A stretch of DNA of 64,000 bases from contig NZ_BAGK01000224.1 in assembly GCF_000308795.1 (NCBI RefSeq), positions 62,001-126,000 on the forward strand, in the 5' to 3' direction. The notes beneath the pieces were generated by a model. It made no database searches. It saw only the letters and a program-made list of their open reading frames with translations, and was not told the origin of the DNA. This stretch comes from Nocardia thailandica NBRC 100428. Lineage in GTDB: Bacteria; Actinomycetota; Actinomycetes; Mycobacteriales; Mycobacteriaceae. Made by a program: the position numbers and the translations under genes. Shown piece by piece: positions 26,631 through 35,178 of this stretch (positions are counted from its first letter, which is position 1; the number at the start of each line of letters is the position of its first letter).

Positions 26631-26887
26631 GGATCGTCGCGGTGATCGCGGGCGGGCTGCTGCTGGCCGCCGCGATCATCACCGTCTACCGGGTGCTGGC
26701 GGGCCCGAGCACCCTGGACCGGGTCGTCGGCATCGACTCGCTCACCGCCATGGCGGCCGCCGGCCTGGCCGTGTGGGCGGTCTACAGCCGCGACACCACG
26801 GTCGTCCCGGCCATCGCCGCGCTGTGCCTGGTCGGCTTCCTCGGCTCGGCGGCGGTCACCCGGTTCCGCGTGCGGGACGACCGGTGA
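26627..26887 (+). CDS. mrpF: Na+/H+ antiporter subunit F
   Basis: 86 residues with three membrane helices and the family motif GPSTLDRVVGIDSL near residue 25. GTG start overlapping the mrpE stop. Followed by a 49-bp gap, the only spacer within the operon. Confidence 0.93.
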   Translation: MRIVAVIAGGLLLAAAIITVYRVLAGPSTLDRVVGIDSLTAMAAAGLAVWAVYSRDTTVVPAIAALCLVGFLGSAAVTRFRVRDDR

Positions 26888-26936
26888 GGGGCGCCGCCGC
26901 CGGGGCCACCGAGCGACGGGCGGGAGGACACCGCCG

Positions 26937-27245
26937 ATGAGCACGGCGCTGCACTGGATCGCCGGTACCTTCCTGCTGGCCGGCGCCGCGCTGTCGCTGA
27001 CCGCGGCCATCGGCATCGTGCGCTTCCCCGACACGCTGACCCGCATGCACGCGGCGACCAAGCCCCAGGTGGTCGGCCTCGTGCTGGTCCTGCTCGGCGC
27101 GGCGATCGAGCTGCGGCACGACGTCAACGCCTGGATGCTGGTGCTGTTCTCGCTGTTCACGCTGCTGACCGCGCCCGTCATCGCCCACCTGCTCGGCCGC
27201 ACCGCCTACCGCGAACAGCGCACGCAGGACGGGTTCGGGCAGTGA
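26937..27245 (+). CDS. mrpG: Na+/H+ antiporter subunit G
   Basis: 102 residues with three membrane helices and the diagnostic GIVRFPDTLTRMHAATK motif. ATG 26937 has GGGAGGA at about 8 nt. It is the last gene of the Mrp operon; an imperfect long hairpin follows. Confidence 0.94.
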   Translation: MSTALHWIAGTFLLAGAALSLTAAIGIVRFPDTLTRMHAATKPQVVGLVLVLLGAAIELRHDVNAWMLVLFSLFTLLTAPVIAHLLGRTAYREQRTQDGFGQ

Positions 27246-27283
27246 CACGGGCGGCCGGCGCCGCTGGTTCTCGGCCTCGTGAC

Positions 27284-27342
27284 CTCGGCGACGAGGGCCG
27301 ATCCTTCGCCGTCGGCGTGACGCCCCGGCCCTCATCGCCGAG
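27284..27342. terminator. Long imperfect hairpin after mrpG
   Basis: CTCGGCGACGAGGGCC (27284-27299) pairs with GGCCCTCATCGCCGAG (27327-27342): 15 of 16 positions match, with a loop of about 27 nt. It lies between the convergent mrpG and PAP2 genes and overlaps the PAP2 stop. Probably a shared terminator. Confidence 0.5.
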
Positions 27343-28708
27343 GCGGCCGAAAACCGTTCGGGGTGGGTTCGGGGGTGGGTTCGGGGCGCGCTGACCGGGT
27401 GCGGCTGAACCAGGTCAGGTGGAAGGCGGTCACGTACGACGCCAGCGCGCCGATGACCAGCATGCCCGCGACGATGGGGTACTCGGCCATCGGCACCGCC
27501 AGATAGCGGTAGGAGGCCAGCAGGGCGGCGAAGAGCGCCGCCCCCGCGGCAACCATGCGGATCCGGGACCCGTTCCAGCCGAGTTCGGGCGCGCGCAGCG
27601 CGGACTCGACGGTCAGGCACAGCACCGCGCCCGCCACCAGGTCGACGCCGTAGTGGTAACCGAAGCCCAGCGTCGCCGTCAGCGTGGCGACCAGCCAGAA
27701 GGCGCCGCCCCAGCGCAGCCACCAGGGCGCCCGGTTGCCGTCCAGGTCGCGGCGGGTGTGGATGAACACGGCCAGCGCCCAGGCGGTGTGCATGGACGGC
27801 ATGCAGTTGCGCGGGGTGTAGGAGTCGAACGGCAGCGCGGCGGGCGCCGGGTCGAGCGGGGGCACGACGTCGGGCCAGAAGTTGCCGACCTGGAGCCCGT
27901 GGCCGTCGGGCCCGAAGGCGAACATCGGCCCGACCACCGGGAACAGCACGTAGCACAGCGGCCCGACCAGCCCGAGGACCAGGAAGGTCCGCACCAGGTA
28001 GTGACCCGGCCACCGCCCGTCGGCGACCACCCGGCGCAGCTGCCAGACCGCCACCACGATCGCGGCGACCGGCAGCTCGATGTAGACCCAGTGCAGGACC
28101 GCGTACACCTCGGGCCCGAGCACGTCGAGCACCCGGCCGACGACCCAGGAGGGGTCGCCGAGCGCGTGGTCGGCCAGCATCACGTACTCGTCGAGCACCG
28201 ACGGCCGGGCGACGGTCGTGATGTGCAGCCACACGTCGCCGACCTTGGTGGCCAGGATGAGCAGCGCGCCGAGCGCGGCCGCGTGCAGGGCGGTCCGGCG
28301 TTCGGTCCCGCGCCAGCGCACCAGCGCGACGACCGCGATGGCGGTGAGCACGATGACCGGCCCGTTGCCGACCGAGAACGGCTTCCCGTCGAGCAGCCGC
28401 AGGCTCGCCCCCACCACGTCGATGCCGATCGCGGCGCCCGCGGCGACGAAGCGGCGCCGCGGGGTCAGCCCGACCAGCGCGAGGACGAGACCCGCCCAGG
28501 GCACCGACATCGATTTGGGCGTGCCGAGATAGTCGCGGGCCAGGCTGGCCAGCGGCCCCTCGAAGTCCTCCAGGGCGGCGACGACCTGCAATCCGACCAG
28601 CAGCGCGACGACCGCCGCGACCGCCGAGACGGCGAGCACGGCCGTGCGGCGAGCCTGCGACGCACCCGTGTCCGCCCCCGAACCGACACGTGGCTGTTCG
28701 ACAAGCAT
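27332..28708 (-). CDS. PAP2-superfamily membrane phosphatase
   Basis: 458 residues with about eleven hydrophobic helices. The phosphatase motifs are in the C-terminal half: CMPSMHTAWAL (PSxH type) and GFGYHYGVDLVAG (His/Asp of the third motif). This arrangement, with a large N-terminal membrane extension, fits the inositol-phosphorylceramide-synthase-like PAP2 group of actinobacteria, which act on lipid phosphates or phospho-head-group transfer. Substrate unknown. The C-terminal tail has a short PEPTPEPTP repeat. It faces mrpG and is followed on the same strand, upstream, by the ligase gene. Confidence 0.82.
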   Translation of the reverse strand: MLVEQPRVGSGADTGASQARRTAVLAVSAVAAVVALLVGLQVVAALEDFEGPLASLARDYLGTPKSMSVPWAGLVLALVGLTPRRRFVAAGAAIGIDVVGASLRLLDGKPFSVGNGPVIVLTAIAVVALVRWRGTERRTALHAAALGALLILATKVGDVWLHITTVARPSVLDEYVMLADHALGDPSWVVGRVLDVLGPEVYAVLHWVYIELPVAAIVVAVWQLRRVVADGRWPGHYLVRTFLVLGLVGPLCYVLFPVVGPMFAFGPDGHGLQVGNFWPDVVPPLDPAPAALPFDSYTPRNCMPSMHTAWALAVFIHTRRDLDGNRAPWWLRWGGAFWLVATLTATLGFGYHYGVDLVAGAVLCLTVESALRAPELGWNGSRIRMVAAGAALFAALLASYRYLAVPMAEYPIVAGMLVIGALASYVTAFHLTWFSRTRSARPEPTPEPTPNGFRPPRR

Positions 28709-28758
28709 CCGACCATCGTAAACGGCGGGTGAACGTCACCCGTCCGCGCGGCTGAACG

Positions 28759-29904
28759 CTACTGATCCAGCTCCCGTACCAGGGAATCGACGACCGCGAC
28801 GAGATCGCCCTGCGTTTCCGAGGCGACCCGGCGTTGCCGCTGGTAGGAGGCGCCGCGGCGCGGGATCTCGGCGACGGAGGCGAGTTCGTCGAGGCAGCCG
28901 AGTTTCGCCGCGGTCGGCTCGAGCCGGACCAGCAGCTCCGCGAGGTCGTCGGTGACCAGGCGCTCGTCGGAGTCGTCGTCGACGATCACGATGGCGTCCA
29001 GGCCGTACCGGGCCGCACGCCACTTGTTCTCCTGGACGTGCCACGGCGGCAGCGTCGGCAGCGTCTCGCCGGCCTCCAGGCGCTGATCGAGGTCGACCAC
29101 GAGGCAGTGGATGAGGGCGGCGACGGCGGCCAGCTCGGCGTGGGTGGACAGGCCGTCGCAGACCCGGATCTCGATGGTGCCCCACTTGGGCGCGGGCCGG
29201 ATGTCCCAGTGCATGCCGCCGAGCTGTTCGAACACACCGGTTTTCATCTGGTCGTGCACGAAATGCTCGAACTGCGACCAGTTCTCGAACTGGAACGGCA
29301 GCCCGGCCGTGGGCAGCTGCTGGAACATCAGGGCCCGGTTGCTCGCGTAGGCGGTGTCGTCGCCGGACCACATCGGCGAGGACGCCGAGAGCGCGAGCAG
29401 GTGCGGGTAGGACAGCAGCAGCGAGTTCAGGATGGGAAAGACCTTGTCGCGGTGCGACACTCCGACGTGGACGTGCACACCCCAGATGAGCATCTGCCTG
29501 CCCCACCACTGGGTGCGGTCGATGAGCTCGTCGTAGTGCGGTGAGCGCGTGAGCTGCTGGGCCGACCACTGGGCGAACGGATGGGTGCCCGCGCAGAACA
29601 GGTCGACGCCGACCTCGTCGGCGGCCCGGCGCACGTGGTCCATCGTGTCGCGCAGCTCGCCGACGGCGGCGCCGACGGTCTCGTGCACGCCGGTCACCAA
29701 TTCGACGGTGTTGCGCAGCAGTTCCTTGGTGACCCGCGGGGTGCCGTCGTGCGCGTGCCGCAGGTCACCGATGCGGTCGAAGACCTCGGCGGAGGTGTTG
29801 GACAGATCGCGCGTCACCTTGTCGACGAGCGCGATCTCCCATTCGATCCCGATCGTGGGCCGGGGCGATCCGTGGAAGGGTACCGGCTGGACTGCCCCGG
29901 CCAT
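28759..29904 (-). CDS. Carboxylate-amine ligase (GCS2/YbdK family)
   Basis: 381 residues of the glutamate-cysteine ligase type 2 fold. Visible motifs are TIGIEWEIALVD at the N-terminus (ATP/Mg2+ glutamates), GVHVHVGVSHRDK near 142 and KWGTIEIRVCD near 240. YbdK-type enzymes show weak glutamate-cysteine ligase activity in vitro. Actinobacteria use mycothiol rather than glutathione, so the physiological product is uncertain. It lies 10 bp downstream of sodC and is probably co-transcribed, as in the matching M. tuberculosis pair Rv0432-Rv0433. ATG 29904 is supported by the conserved N-terminus. Confidence 0.9.
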   Translation of the reverse strand: MAGAVQPVPFHGSPRPTIGIEWEIALVDKVTRDLSNTSAEVFDRIGDLRHAHDGTPRVTKELLRNTVELVTGVHETVGAAVGELRDTMDHVRRAADEVGVDLFCAGTHPFAQWSAQQLTRSPHYDELIDRTQWWGRQMLIWGVHVHVGVSHRDKVFPILNSLLLSYPHLLALSASSPMWSGDDTAYASNRALMFQQLPTAGLPFQFENWSQFEHFVHDQMKTGVFEQLGGMHWDIRPAPKWGTIEIRVCDGLSTHAELAAVAALIHCLVVDLDQRLEAGETLPTLPPWHVQENKWRAARYGLDAIVIVDDDSDERLVTDDLAELLVRLEPTAAKLGCLDELASVAEIPRRGASYQRQRRVASETQGDLVAVVDSLVRELDQ

Positions 29905-29914
29905 CGTCAGCCGA

Positions 29915-30598
29915 TCAGGCGATCACGCCGCAGGCGACGCGGGTGCCCGCGTCGCCGGTGCTCAGCGTGGTCTCGTCCGGACCCGTGCCGCCCTCGCGGG
30001 TGTAGCGCGGCGGGATGTTGCCGAAGTTGTCGGCGCCGCTGTGGATGATCAGGGCCTTGCCCTTGATCTGGTCGAGGGTGACCGCGTCGGTGGTGGTGAC
30101 CAGCTTGGCCGAACCGTCGCCGCGGACCTCGAGCGAGGTCAGGTCGCCGCTGGAGGGGTGCGCGTTGGCGGCGCCGACCTGCAGGTGGCCACCCGCCGAG
30201 CTGAAATCGCCCTCGCACTTGCCGGTCTGGTGCACGTGCAGGCCGTGGAAGCCGGGGGTCAGCCCGCGCGCCTCGACGGTGACCTGGACGTGGTTGCCGT
30301 CCTTGGCGAAGGTCGCGGTGCCGACGGCGGCGCCCGAACCGTCCTTGAGCTCGGTCTTCAGGCTGCCCGGCGCGGCGCCGCTGTCGCCGTGTCCCTCGCC
30401 GGTGGGGGTGCCGTGGCCGCCACCGTGCTCACCGCCGGTGCCCGCGGGCGCGGCCGAGCTGGTCCACACCGGCGGCGTGGTCCCCTTGACGTCGCTCGAC
30501 TCCTGGCTGTTGCTGCAGGCGACGAGGCCGAACGCGGCCACTGCCAGCACCGGGGTCACAGTCCGCCAGGACGGGCGACGAGTTGTGGACGGGGCCAT
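29915..30598 (-). CDS. sodC: Cu/Zn superoxide dismutase lipoprotein
   Basis: 227 residues. The lipobox LVAC (Cys near 28) anchors it outside the membrane, followed by a His/Gly-rich linker (about 55-75). The SOD fold shows copper ligands in GLHVHQTGKC and IIHSGADN, the bridging His in GGHLQV, and a conserved C-terminal TGDAGTRVACGVIA whose Cys pairs with the GKC Cys. The zinc loop is short and has one His fewer than the E. coli enzyme, as in the mycobacterial copper-only type. It detoxifies external superoxide. AAGGAG lies 7 nt before ATG 30598. First gene of the sodC-ligase pair. Confidence 0.95.
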   Translation of the reverse strand: MAPSTTRRPSWRTVTPVLAVAAFGLVACSNSQESSDVKGTTPPVWTSSAAPAGTGGEHGGGHGTPTGEGHGDSGAAPGSLKTELKDGSGAAVGTATFAKDGNHVQVTVEARGLTPGFHGLHVHQTGKCEGDFSSAGGHLQVGAANAHPSSGDLTSLEVRGDGSAKLVTTTDAVTLDQIKGKALIIHSGADNFGNIPPRYTREGGTGPDETTLSTGDAGTRVACGVIA

Positions 30599-30691
30599 CA
30601 GGGAGCTCCTTGCGAAGTGGACAGGTTCGTTACCGACAGAATGATGCCATAGTGCCGATTCCCGGCCGCGGCACCGCCACGGCGCGCGGAG

Positions 30692-31267
30692 TCAGCTGCC
30701 GGTGAGAATGACGACCACTCCCGGCGCGTTGTCGCTGTACCCGCTCGTCTTCGGCGCGACCGTGCCGCCGACCTCGGCGGCGACGGCGGTGGCGGCGGCC
30801 TTGTCACCCGCGCCGGAGCCGTAATACACCGTGGTGGTGCTCAGATTCGCGCCGCTGTAGTTGCCGGTGCTGACGTTGGTCCAGCCGTCGGCGGTCAGCT
30901 CGTTGGCGGTCCGGGCGGCCAGGCCGGCGACCATGCTGTTGTTGAGCACCTTCACCGGGACCGCGCGGTCGCCGCCGCCGGACGCGGCGGTCGAGGTGGT
31001 CGTCGGCGCGGCGGTGGTCGTCGTGACGGGTGGCGGGGTGGTGGTCACCGGCGCGGCGGTCGACGACGCGGTGGTGGCGGGCACCTGGGCCACGGCGGAG
31101 GTGGTCGACGAGGCCGGAGCCTCGGTGGCCTGCTCCTGCGCGGCGGAACTCTCCGAGTTCGACAGCGACATCGCGCCGAGCCCGGCGAACACGATGGCCA
31201 GGGCGATCAACACCATCGCCAGTGCGCGCAGCGGCGGGCCGCCGGGTGTGGGATTCGGGTTGCTCAC
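30692..31267 (-). CDS. LytR C-terminal-domain membrane protein (VirR-like)
   Basis: 191 residues: a membrane helix at about 14-34, a long Thr/Ala/Pro-rich extracytoplasmic linker (about 40-105), and a LytR_C domain (VPVKVLNNSMVAGLAARTANELTADGW onward). By gene order it corresponds to M. tuberculosis Rv0431 (VirR), a cell-envelope protein that scaffolds peptidoglycan-linked LCP ligases and affects vesicle release. The catalytic LCP domain is absent, so it should be a scaffold. GTG start at 31267. It is downstream of the DUF3263 gene and upstream of sodC on the same strand. Confidence 0.87.
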   Translation of the reverse strand: MSNPNPTPGGPPLRALAMVLIALAIVFAGLGAMSLSNSESSAAQEQATEAPASSTTSAVAQVPATTASSTAAPVTTTPPPVTTTTAAPTTTSTAASGGGDRAVPVKVLNNSMVAGLAARTANELTADGWTNVSTGNYSGANLSTTTVYYGSGAGDKAAATAVAAEVGGTVAPKTSGYSDNAPGVVVILTGS

Positions 31268-31309
31268 CCGCGCAACCCTAGTCGCATCGAGGCCGCTGTG
31301 ACCGTCATG

Positions 31310-31645
31310 TCAGACCTGGAAACCCAGCCGGCGCGCGGCCCGGGCCTTCTGCCTGCTGGCCCGCAGCCGCCGCAGGCGCTTGACCAGCATGGGGTCGGCG
31401 GCCAGCGCCTCGTCCTTGTCGACGATGGCGTTGAGCACCTGGTAGTACCGGGTGGCCGAGAGGCCGAACAGCTCGCGGATCGCGTCCTCCTTGGCGCCCG
31501 CGTACTTCCACCACTTGCGTTCGAAGTCCAGGATTTCCCGTTCACGCCTGGTGAGGCCGCCCGGCTCCTCGAACTGCTCGGTCGCGGCTGCGGTGGCGGC
31601 GTTCGCGTCACCCGCAGCAATGTTTCTGGCCGCTGCGCCGTCCAT
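31310..31645 (-). CDS. DUF3263 family protein (Rv0430-like)
   Basis: 111 residues from ATG 31645, which has GGGAG 4 nt upstream; a GTG at 31669 would add eight residues. The core GLTRREREILDFERKWWKYAGAKEDAIRELFGLSATRYYQVLN is the DUF3263 signature and resembles a small helix-turn-helix that may bind DNA. The tail is strongly basic. Conserved next to the LytR_C gene in mycolic-acid bacteria; role unknown. Confidence 0.88.
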   Translation of the reverse strand: MDGAAARNIAAGDANAATAAATEQFEEPGGLTRREREILDFERKWWKYAGAKEDAIRELFGLSATRYYQVLNAIVDKDEALAADPMLVKRLRRLRASRQKARAARRLGFQV

Positions 31646-31827
31646 CTTGCTCCCTCGCCGAGTAACCACGAGACGAAACCGACATCTACACGTCGGCCAT
31701 ATTCAACCACGCCGGAGGAGCTTCGTCCGCCCGATGTCGCGGCGTGTTGACCGGGCGCCGACAACGGGTGGCGCGCGCCACAGGGGCCGACGGCGCCACA
31801 CCCGCGCGGCGAGCGATAATGGCGGCC

Positions 31828-32418
31828 ATGGCAATCCTCCCGATCGTGATCGTCGGCGACCCCGTGCTGCACAACCCCACCGCCCCGGTCACCGAGACCC
31901 CGGCCGAGCTGGCCGAGCTGATCGCGGACATGTTCGAGACGCTGGAGGCGTCCAAGGGGGTCGGCCTCGCCGCCAATCAGGTCGGCGTCGGCAAGCGGCT
32001 GTTCGTCTACGACTGCCCCGATGTGACCGAGTCTGGCGAGCAGGTCCGTCGCAAGGGTGTCGTGGTGAATCCGGTGCTGGAGACCTCCGAGATCCCGGAG
32101 ACCATGCCCGACCCCGACGACGACGAGGAAGGCTGCCTGTCCGTCCCCGGCGAGCAGTTCCCGACCGGCCGCGCCGACTGGGCCAGGGTGACCGGCACCG
32201 ACGAGAAGGGCGAGCCGGTCGAGCTGGAGGGCACCGGCTTCTTCGCGCGGATGCTCCAGCACGAGGTCGGCCATCTCGACGGCTACCTCTACGTCGACGT
32301 GCTCATCGGCCGCAACGCGCGTGCCGCCAAGAAGGCGATCAAGCGCAACGGCTGGGGCGCCCCGGGTCTGAGCTGGATTCCGGGCACCGTGCCGGATCCG
32401 TTCGGCCATGACGACTGA
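31828..32418 (+). CDS. def: Peptide deformylase
   Basis: 196 residues. It removes the N-formyl group from nascent proteins. All three metal-site motifs are present: GVGLAANQ (44-51), EEGCLS (100-105, metal ligand Cys103) and QHEVGH (144-149, metal His145 and His149, catalytic Glu146). The ATG at 31828 is chosen over 31819 because GATAAT (31815-31820) ends 7 nt before it, which suits a leaderless mRNA, and because homologues begin MAxxPI. First gene of a def-GNAT-xthA operon. Confidence 0.97.
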   Translation: MAILPIVIVGDPVLHNPTAPVTETPAELAELIADMFETLEASKGVGLAANQVGVGKRLFVYDCPDVTESGEQVRRKGVVVNPVLETSEIPETMPDPDDDEEGCLSVPGEQFPTGRADWARVTGTDEKGEPVELEGTGFFARMLQHEVGHLDGYLYVDVLIGRNARAAKKAIKRNGWGAPGLSWIPGTVPDPFGHDD

Positions 32419-33400
32419 CCCCGCCGCCTCGCAGATCCCCCTCGGCAAGCGGGTCGTCCTGCGCTACCGGCACAGCGACGGCGACATCCAGCCACTGACC
32501 GACGTGATCGGCGAGCTGGTCTCGCTGACCCCGCCGTCGGTGCGCACCGCGGCGGGCGAGCTGGTCAGCGTCGCGCCCGACCGGGTGGTCGCGCTGAAAG
32601 CGCTCGGCCCCCGGCCGATCCGCACCGGCGAGATCCGCGCGCTCGAGACCGCCGCGGCCGCCGCGTGGCCGGGCAGCACCCACACCTGGATCGACGGCTG
32701 GCTGGTCCGCGCGGGCAACGGCTACACCCGCCGCGCGAACTCCGCTGTGCCGCTGGGCGTCTCCGGCACGCCCGCCGCGCTCACGGCGGACGCGCTCGAA
32801 CGGGTCGCACGGTGGCTGGCCGATCGCGGCCTGCCGCTGACGCTGCAACTGCCCGACCGGCTCGCGCCGGTGCCGCCGGGCTGGAACACCTGGCAGGAGA
32901 CCGTCGTCCTCGGCCTCGACATCGCCAATTTCGTGCTCCCCCAGGGGCCCTCGATGGTGCGGATCGCGGAGACGCCCGACCCCGCGTGGCTGGCGGTGCA
33001 CCGGTACCGCGGCGAGGCACCCGTGGATCCCACAGTGCCCGAACCGGATCCGGCCGTGCTGACCGCCGTGCTCGACGGCGAACTCGGCTTCGCCTCGCTC
33101 GGTCTGCCCGAGCCGCTGGCCATCGCCCGCGGCGCGGTGACCAGCGCACCGGACGGCCGCCGCTGGATCGGCCTGACCTGTGTGGCCGTCGCCGCCGCGC
33201 ACCGTCGCAACGGCCTCGGCGCGCTGGTGTGCGCCGAGCTCGTCCGCTGGGGGCACGAACGCGGCGCCACCCACGCCTACGTGCAGGTCGAGGTCGGCAA
33301 CGCCGCCGCGCTCGCGCTCTACCGCGAGCTGGGTTTCCTCGAACACCACAGCTACCGCTATGCCGCGCCCGGCGCGGGCGATCCCCGGAAGGGCACCTAG
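32408..33400 (+). CDS. GNAT-family N-acetyltransferase (Rv0428c-like)
   Basis: 330 residues. The N-terminal 80 residues are a small beta-rich domain (VVLRYRHSDGDIQPLTDVIGELVSL). The C-terminal GNAT fold has the acetyl-CoA loop RRNGLGALV and a final VEVGNAAALALYRELGF. Substrate unknown. It overlaps def by 11 bp and xthA by 1 bp, so all three are translationally coupled. Confidence 0.88.
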   Translation: MTTDPAASQIPLGKRVVLRYRHSDGDIQPLTDVIGELVSLTPPSVRTAAGELVSVAPDRVVALKALGPRPIRTGEIRALETAAAAAWPGSTHTWIDGWLVRAGNGYTRRANSAVPLGVSGTPAALTADALERVARWLADRGLPLTLQLPDRLAPVPPGWNTWQETVVLGLDIANFVLPQGPSMVRIAETPDPAWLAVHRYRGEAPVDPTVPEPDPAVLTAVLDGELGFASLGLPEPLAIARGAVTSAPDGRRWIGLTCVAVAAAHRRNGLGALVCAELVRWGHERGATHAYVQVEVGNAAALALYRELGFLEHHSYRYAAPGAGDPRKGT

Positions 33401-34215
33401 TGCGTCTCGCGACCTGGAACGTCAATTCGATCCGCTCCCGCATCGACCGGGTGGCGGCCTTCCTCGACCGGCACGACATCGACGTGCTGGCCATGCAGGA
33501 GACGAAGTGCCGCGACGACCAGTTCCCGTTCGAGCGCTTCGACGAGCTCGGCTACGAGGTCGCGCACGTGGGCGTCAACCAGTGGAACGGCGTCGCCATC
33601 GCCTCGCGGGTCGGCCTCGCCGAGGTCGAGGCCGCGTTCCCCGGCCAGCCGGGCTTCGACAAGGACGCGGGCGCCTCGCTGCTGTCCTCGCCGGTCGTCG
33701 AGTCGCGCGCGATCGGCGCCACCTGCGGCGGGGTCCGGGTGTGGAGCCTGTACGTGCCCAACGGACGCGCGCTCGACGACCCGCACTACACCTACAAGCT
33801 CGCCTGGCTCGCCGCCCTGCGGGACGAGGCGCGGCGCTGGCTGGCCGAGGACCCCGGCTCGCCCATCGCCCTCGTCGGCGACTGGAACATCGCGCCGACC
33901 GACGACGACGTGTGGTCGCCGGAGTTCTTCCGCGGCAAGACCCACACCTCCGAGCCGGAGCGCGCGGCCTTCCAGGCCCTGCTCGACACCGGATTCGCCG
34001 ACGTCATGCGGCCTTTCGCGCCGGGGCCCGGCGTCTACACCTACTGGGATTACACCCAGTTGCGCTTCCCCCGCAAGGAGGGCATGCGCATCGATTTCAT
34101 CCTCGGCTCCCCCGCGCTCGCCGCGGCCGTCACCGACACGACGGTCGACCGCGACGAGCGAAAGGGCAAGGGCGCCAGCGATCACGCCCCCGTGATCACC
34201 GAGTTCACGCTCTGA
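33400..34215 (+). CDS. xthA: Exodeoxyribonuclease III / AP endonuclease
   Basis: 271 residues. It repairs abasic sites. Motifs of the ExoIII fold are all visible: ATWNVNSIRSR at the N-terminus, AMQETKCRDDQFP (metal Glu), LYVPNGR, GDWNIAPTDDDVW (catalytic Asp and Asn), RIDFILGSP, and GASDHAPVI (catalytic His). GTG 33400 shares a base with the previous stop (TAGTG). Its last 11 bp overlap the convergent MpaB-like gene. Confidence 0.95.
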   Translation: MRLATWNVNSIRSRIDRVAAFLDRHDIDVLAMQETKCRDDQFPFERFDELGYEVAHVGVNQWNGVAIASRVGLAEVEAAFPGQPGFDKDAGASLLSSPVVESRAIGATCGGVRVWSLYVPNGRALDDPHYTYKLAWLAALRDEARRWLAEDPGSPIALVGDWNIAPTDDDVWSPEFFRGKTHTSEPERAAFQALLDTGFADVMRPFAPGPGVYTYWDYTQLRFPRKEGMRIDFILGSPALAAAVTDTTVDRDERKGKGASDHAPVITEFTL

Positions 34216-35167
34216 GCGAAGTCGCGGGGCCCGCGGCCCGGCCGTAGCGCTCGCGCCCCAGCGCGGGGGTGACCACCACCGGGTCGGCCGGTTCCCCCGC
34301 GGCGAGGTGTTCGGCGTAGAGCCGGGCCGTCATCGGCCCGAGGAACCCGCCGAGCACCCTCAGCTTCAGCCGCTCGTCGCTCAGCGCGGCGACCGCGGCG
34401 CGCACCACCGGGCGCTGGGCGGCGTCGAGCAGGCCGGGCTGATCGAACCCGCCGGTGACCCGCATCCACCGCGGCAGCGAGGCGATGGTGGCCGGGGCGA
34501 TCAGCCTGCTGCCCGCCCAGAACCGCAGCCCGCGATCCCGGGGCGTGCGCAGCAGGTAGTGCATGCCGCGGTGCGCGCGTTCGGAGACGCACAGCGTCGG
34601 CCGCACCCGTTCGAAGTACTCCCTGACCTCGGCGCGCGAGCGTGGCACGTCGCCCGGCTTACAGGTCTGCAGCTCGGCCGCGATCACGCACTCGGCCCAG
34701 TACCGGTCCTCCTCCTCCCGGCTCAGCGGCCCCGGCCCGTAGAGCTCGTAGCATTTGAGCACCGAATGCCAGCCGGTCACGTGGATCCACAGCTGCGAAG
34801 CGGGATTGTTGGCGCTGTAGCGCTTTCCGGTGATCGGCTCGACGCCGGTCGCCTGCGCGTGCACGGCCATCAGGCGCTCGCTGGCCTCGATCGCCATGCG
34901 GCTGTCGGCGACGGCCGCGATCAGGAAGTAGGCGAAGGTGTGGTCGAGGCGGCCCGAGGGGTCGGCGTAGATGCCGTTGACGTCGGCCACGGCGGCGGTC
35001 AGGGCGGGGTCGAAGTGTTCGAGCACCACCGCGCGCTGGAAGCCGATCACCGCGGTCGGCGCGGTCCACACCTTCCAGGTCGGCGAGCCGGGCCCGAAGA
35101 AGCCGTAGTCGACCTCGCGGACGGTGCGCGCGGGGGCATCGAACTGGGGGCGGTCGTCGAGTGTCAT
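34205..35167 (-). CDS. Oxygenase MpaB/DUF2236 family protein
   Basis: 320 residues. It belongs to the family of rubber oxygenase (Lcp) and fungal MpaB, heme-dependent or heme-like enzymes acting on hydrophobic substrates. Recognisable family features are GFQRAVVLEHFDP near the N-terminus, a helix HTFAYFLIAAVADS, and IHVTGWHSVLKCYELYG. ATG 35167 has GAGGAGG upstream. It starts 11 bp after the large acyl-CoA dehydrogenase gene and is probably in one operon with it, under the adjacent TetR. Confidence 0.8.
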   Translation of the reverse strand: MTLDDRPQFDAPARTVREVDYGFFGPGSPTWKVWTAPTAVIGFQRAVVLEHFDPALTAAVADVNGIYADPSGRLDHTFAYFLIAAVADSRMAIEASERLMAVHAQATGVEPITGKRYSANNPASQLWIHVTGWHSVLKCYELYGPGPLSREEEDRYWAECVIAAELQTCKPGDVPRSRAEVREYFERVRPTLCVSERAHRGMHYLLRTPRDRGLRFWAGSRLIAPATIASLPRWMRVTGGFDQPGLLDAAQRPVVRAAVAALSDERLKLRVLGGFLGPMTARLYAEHLAAGEPADPVVVTPALGRERYGRAAGPATSLRA

Positions 35168-35178
35168 GGCGGTCCTCC

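Noticed and set aside
27345..27390. Direct repeats of GGGTTCGGGGGT type
   Set aside because: They encode the short PEPTPEPTP tail of the PAP2 protein.
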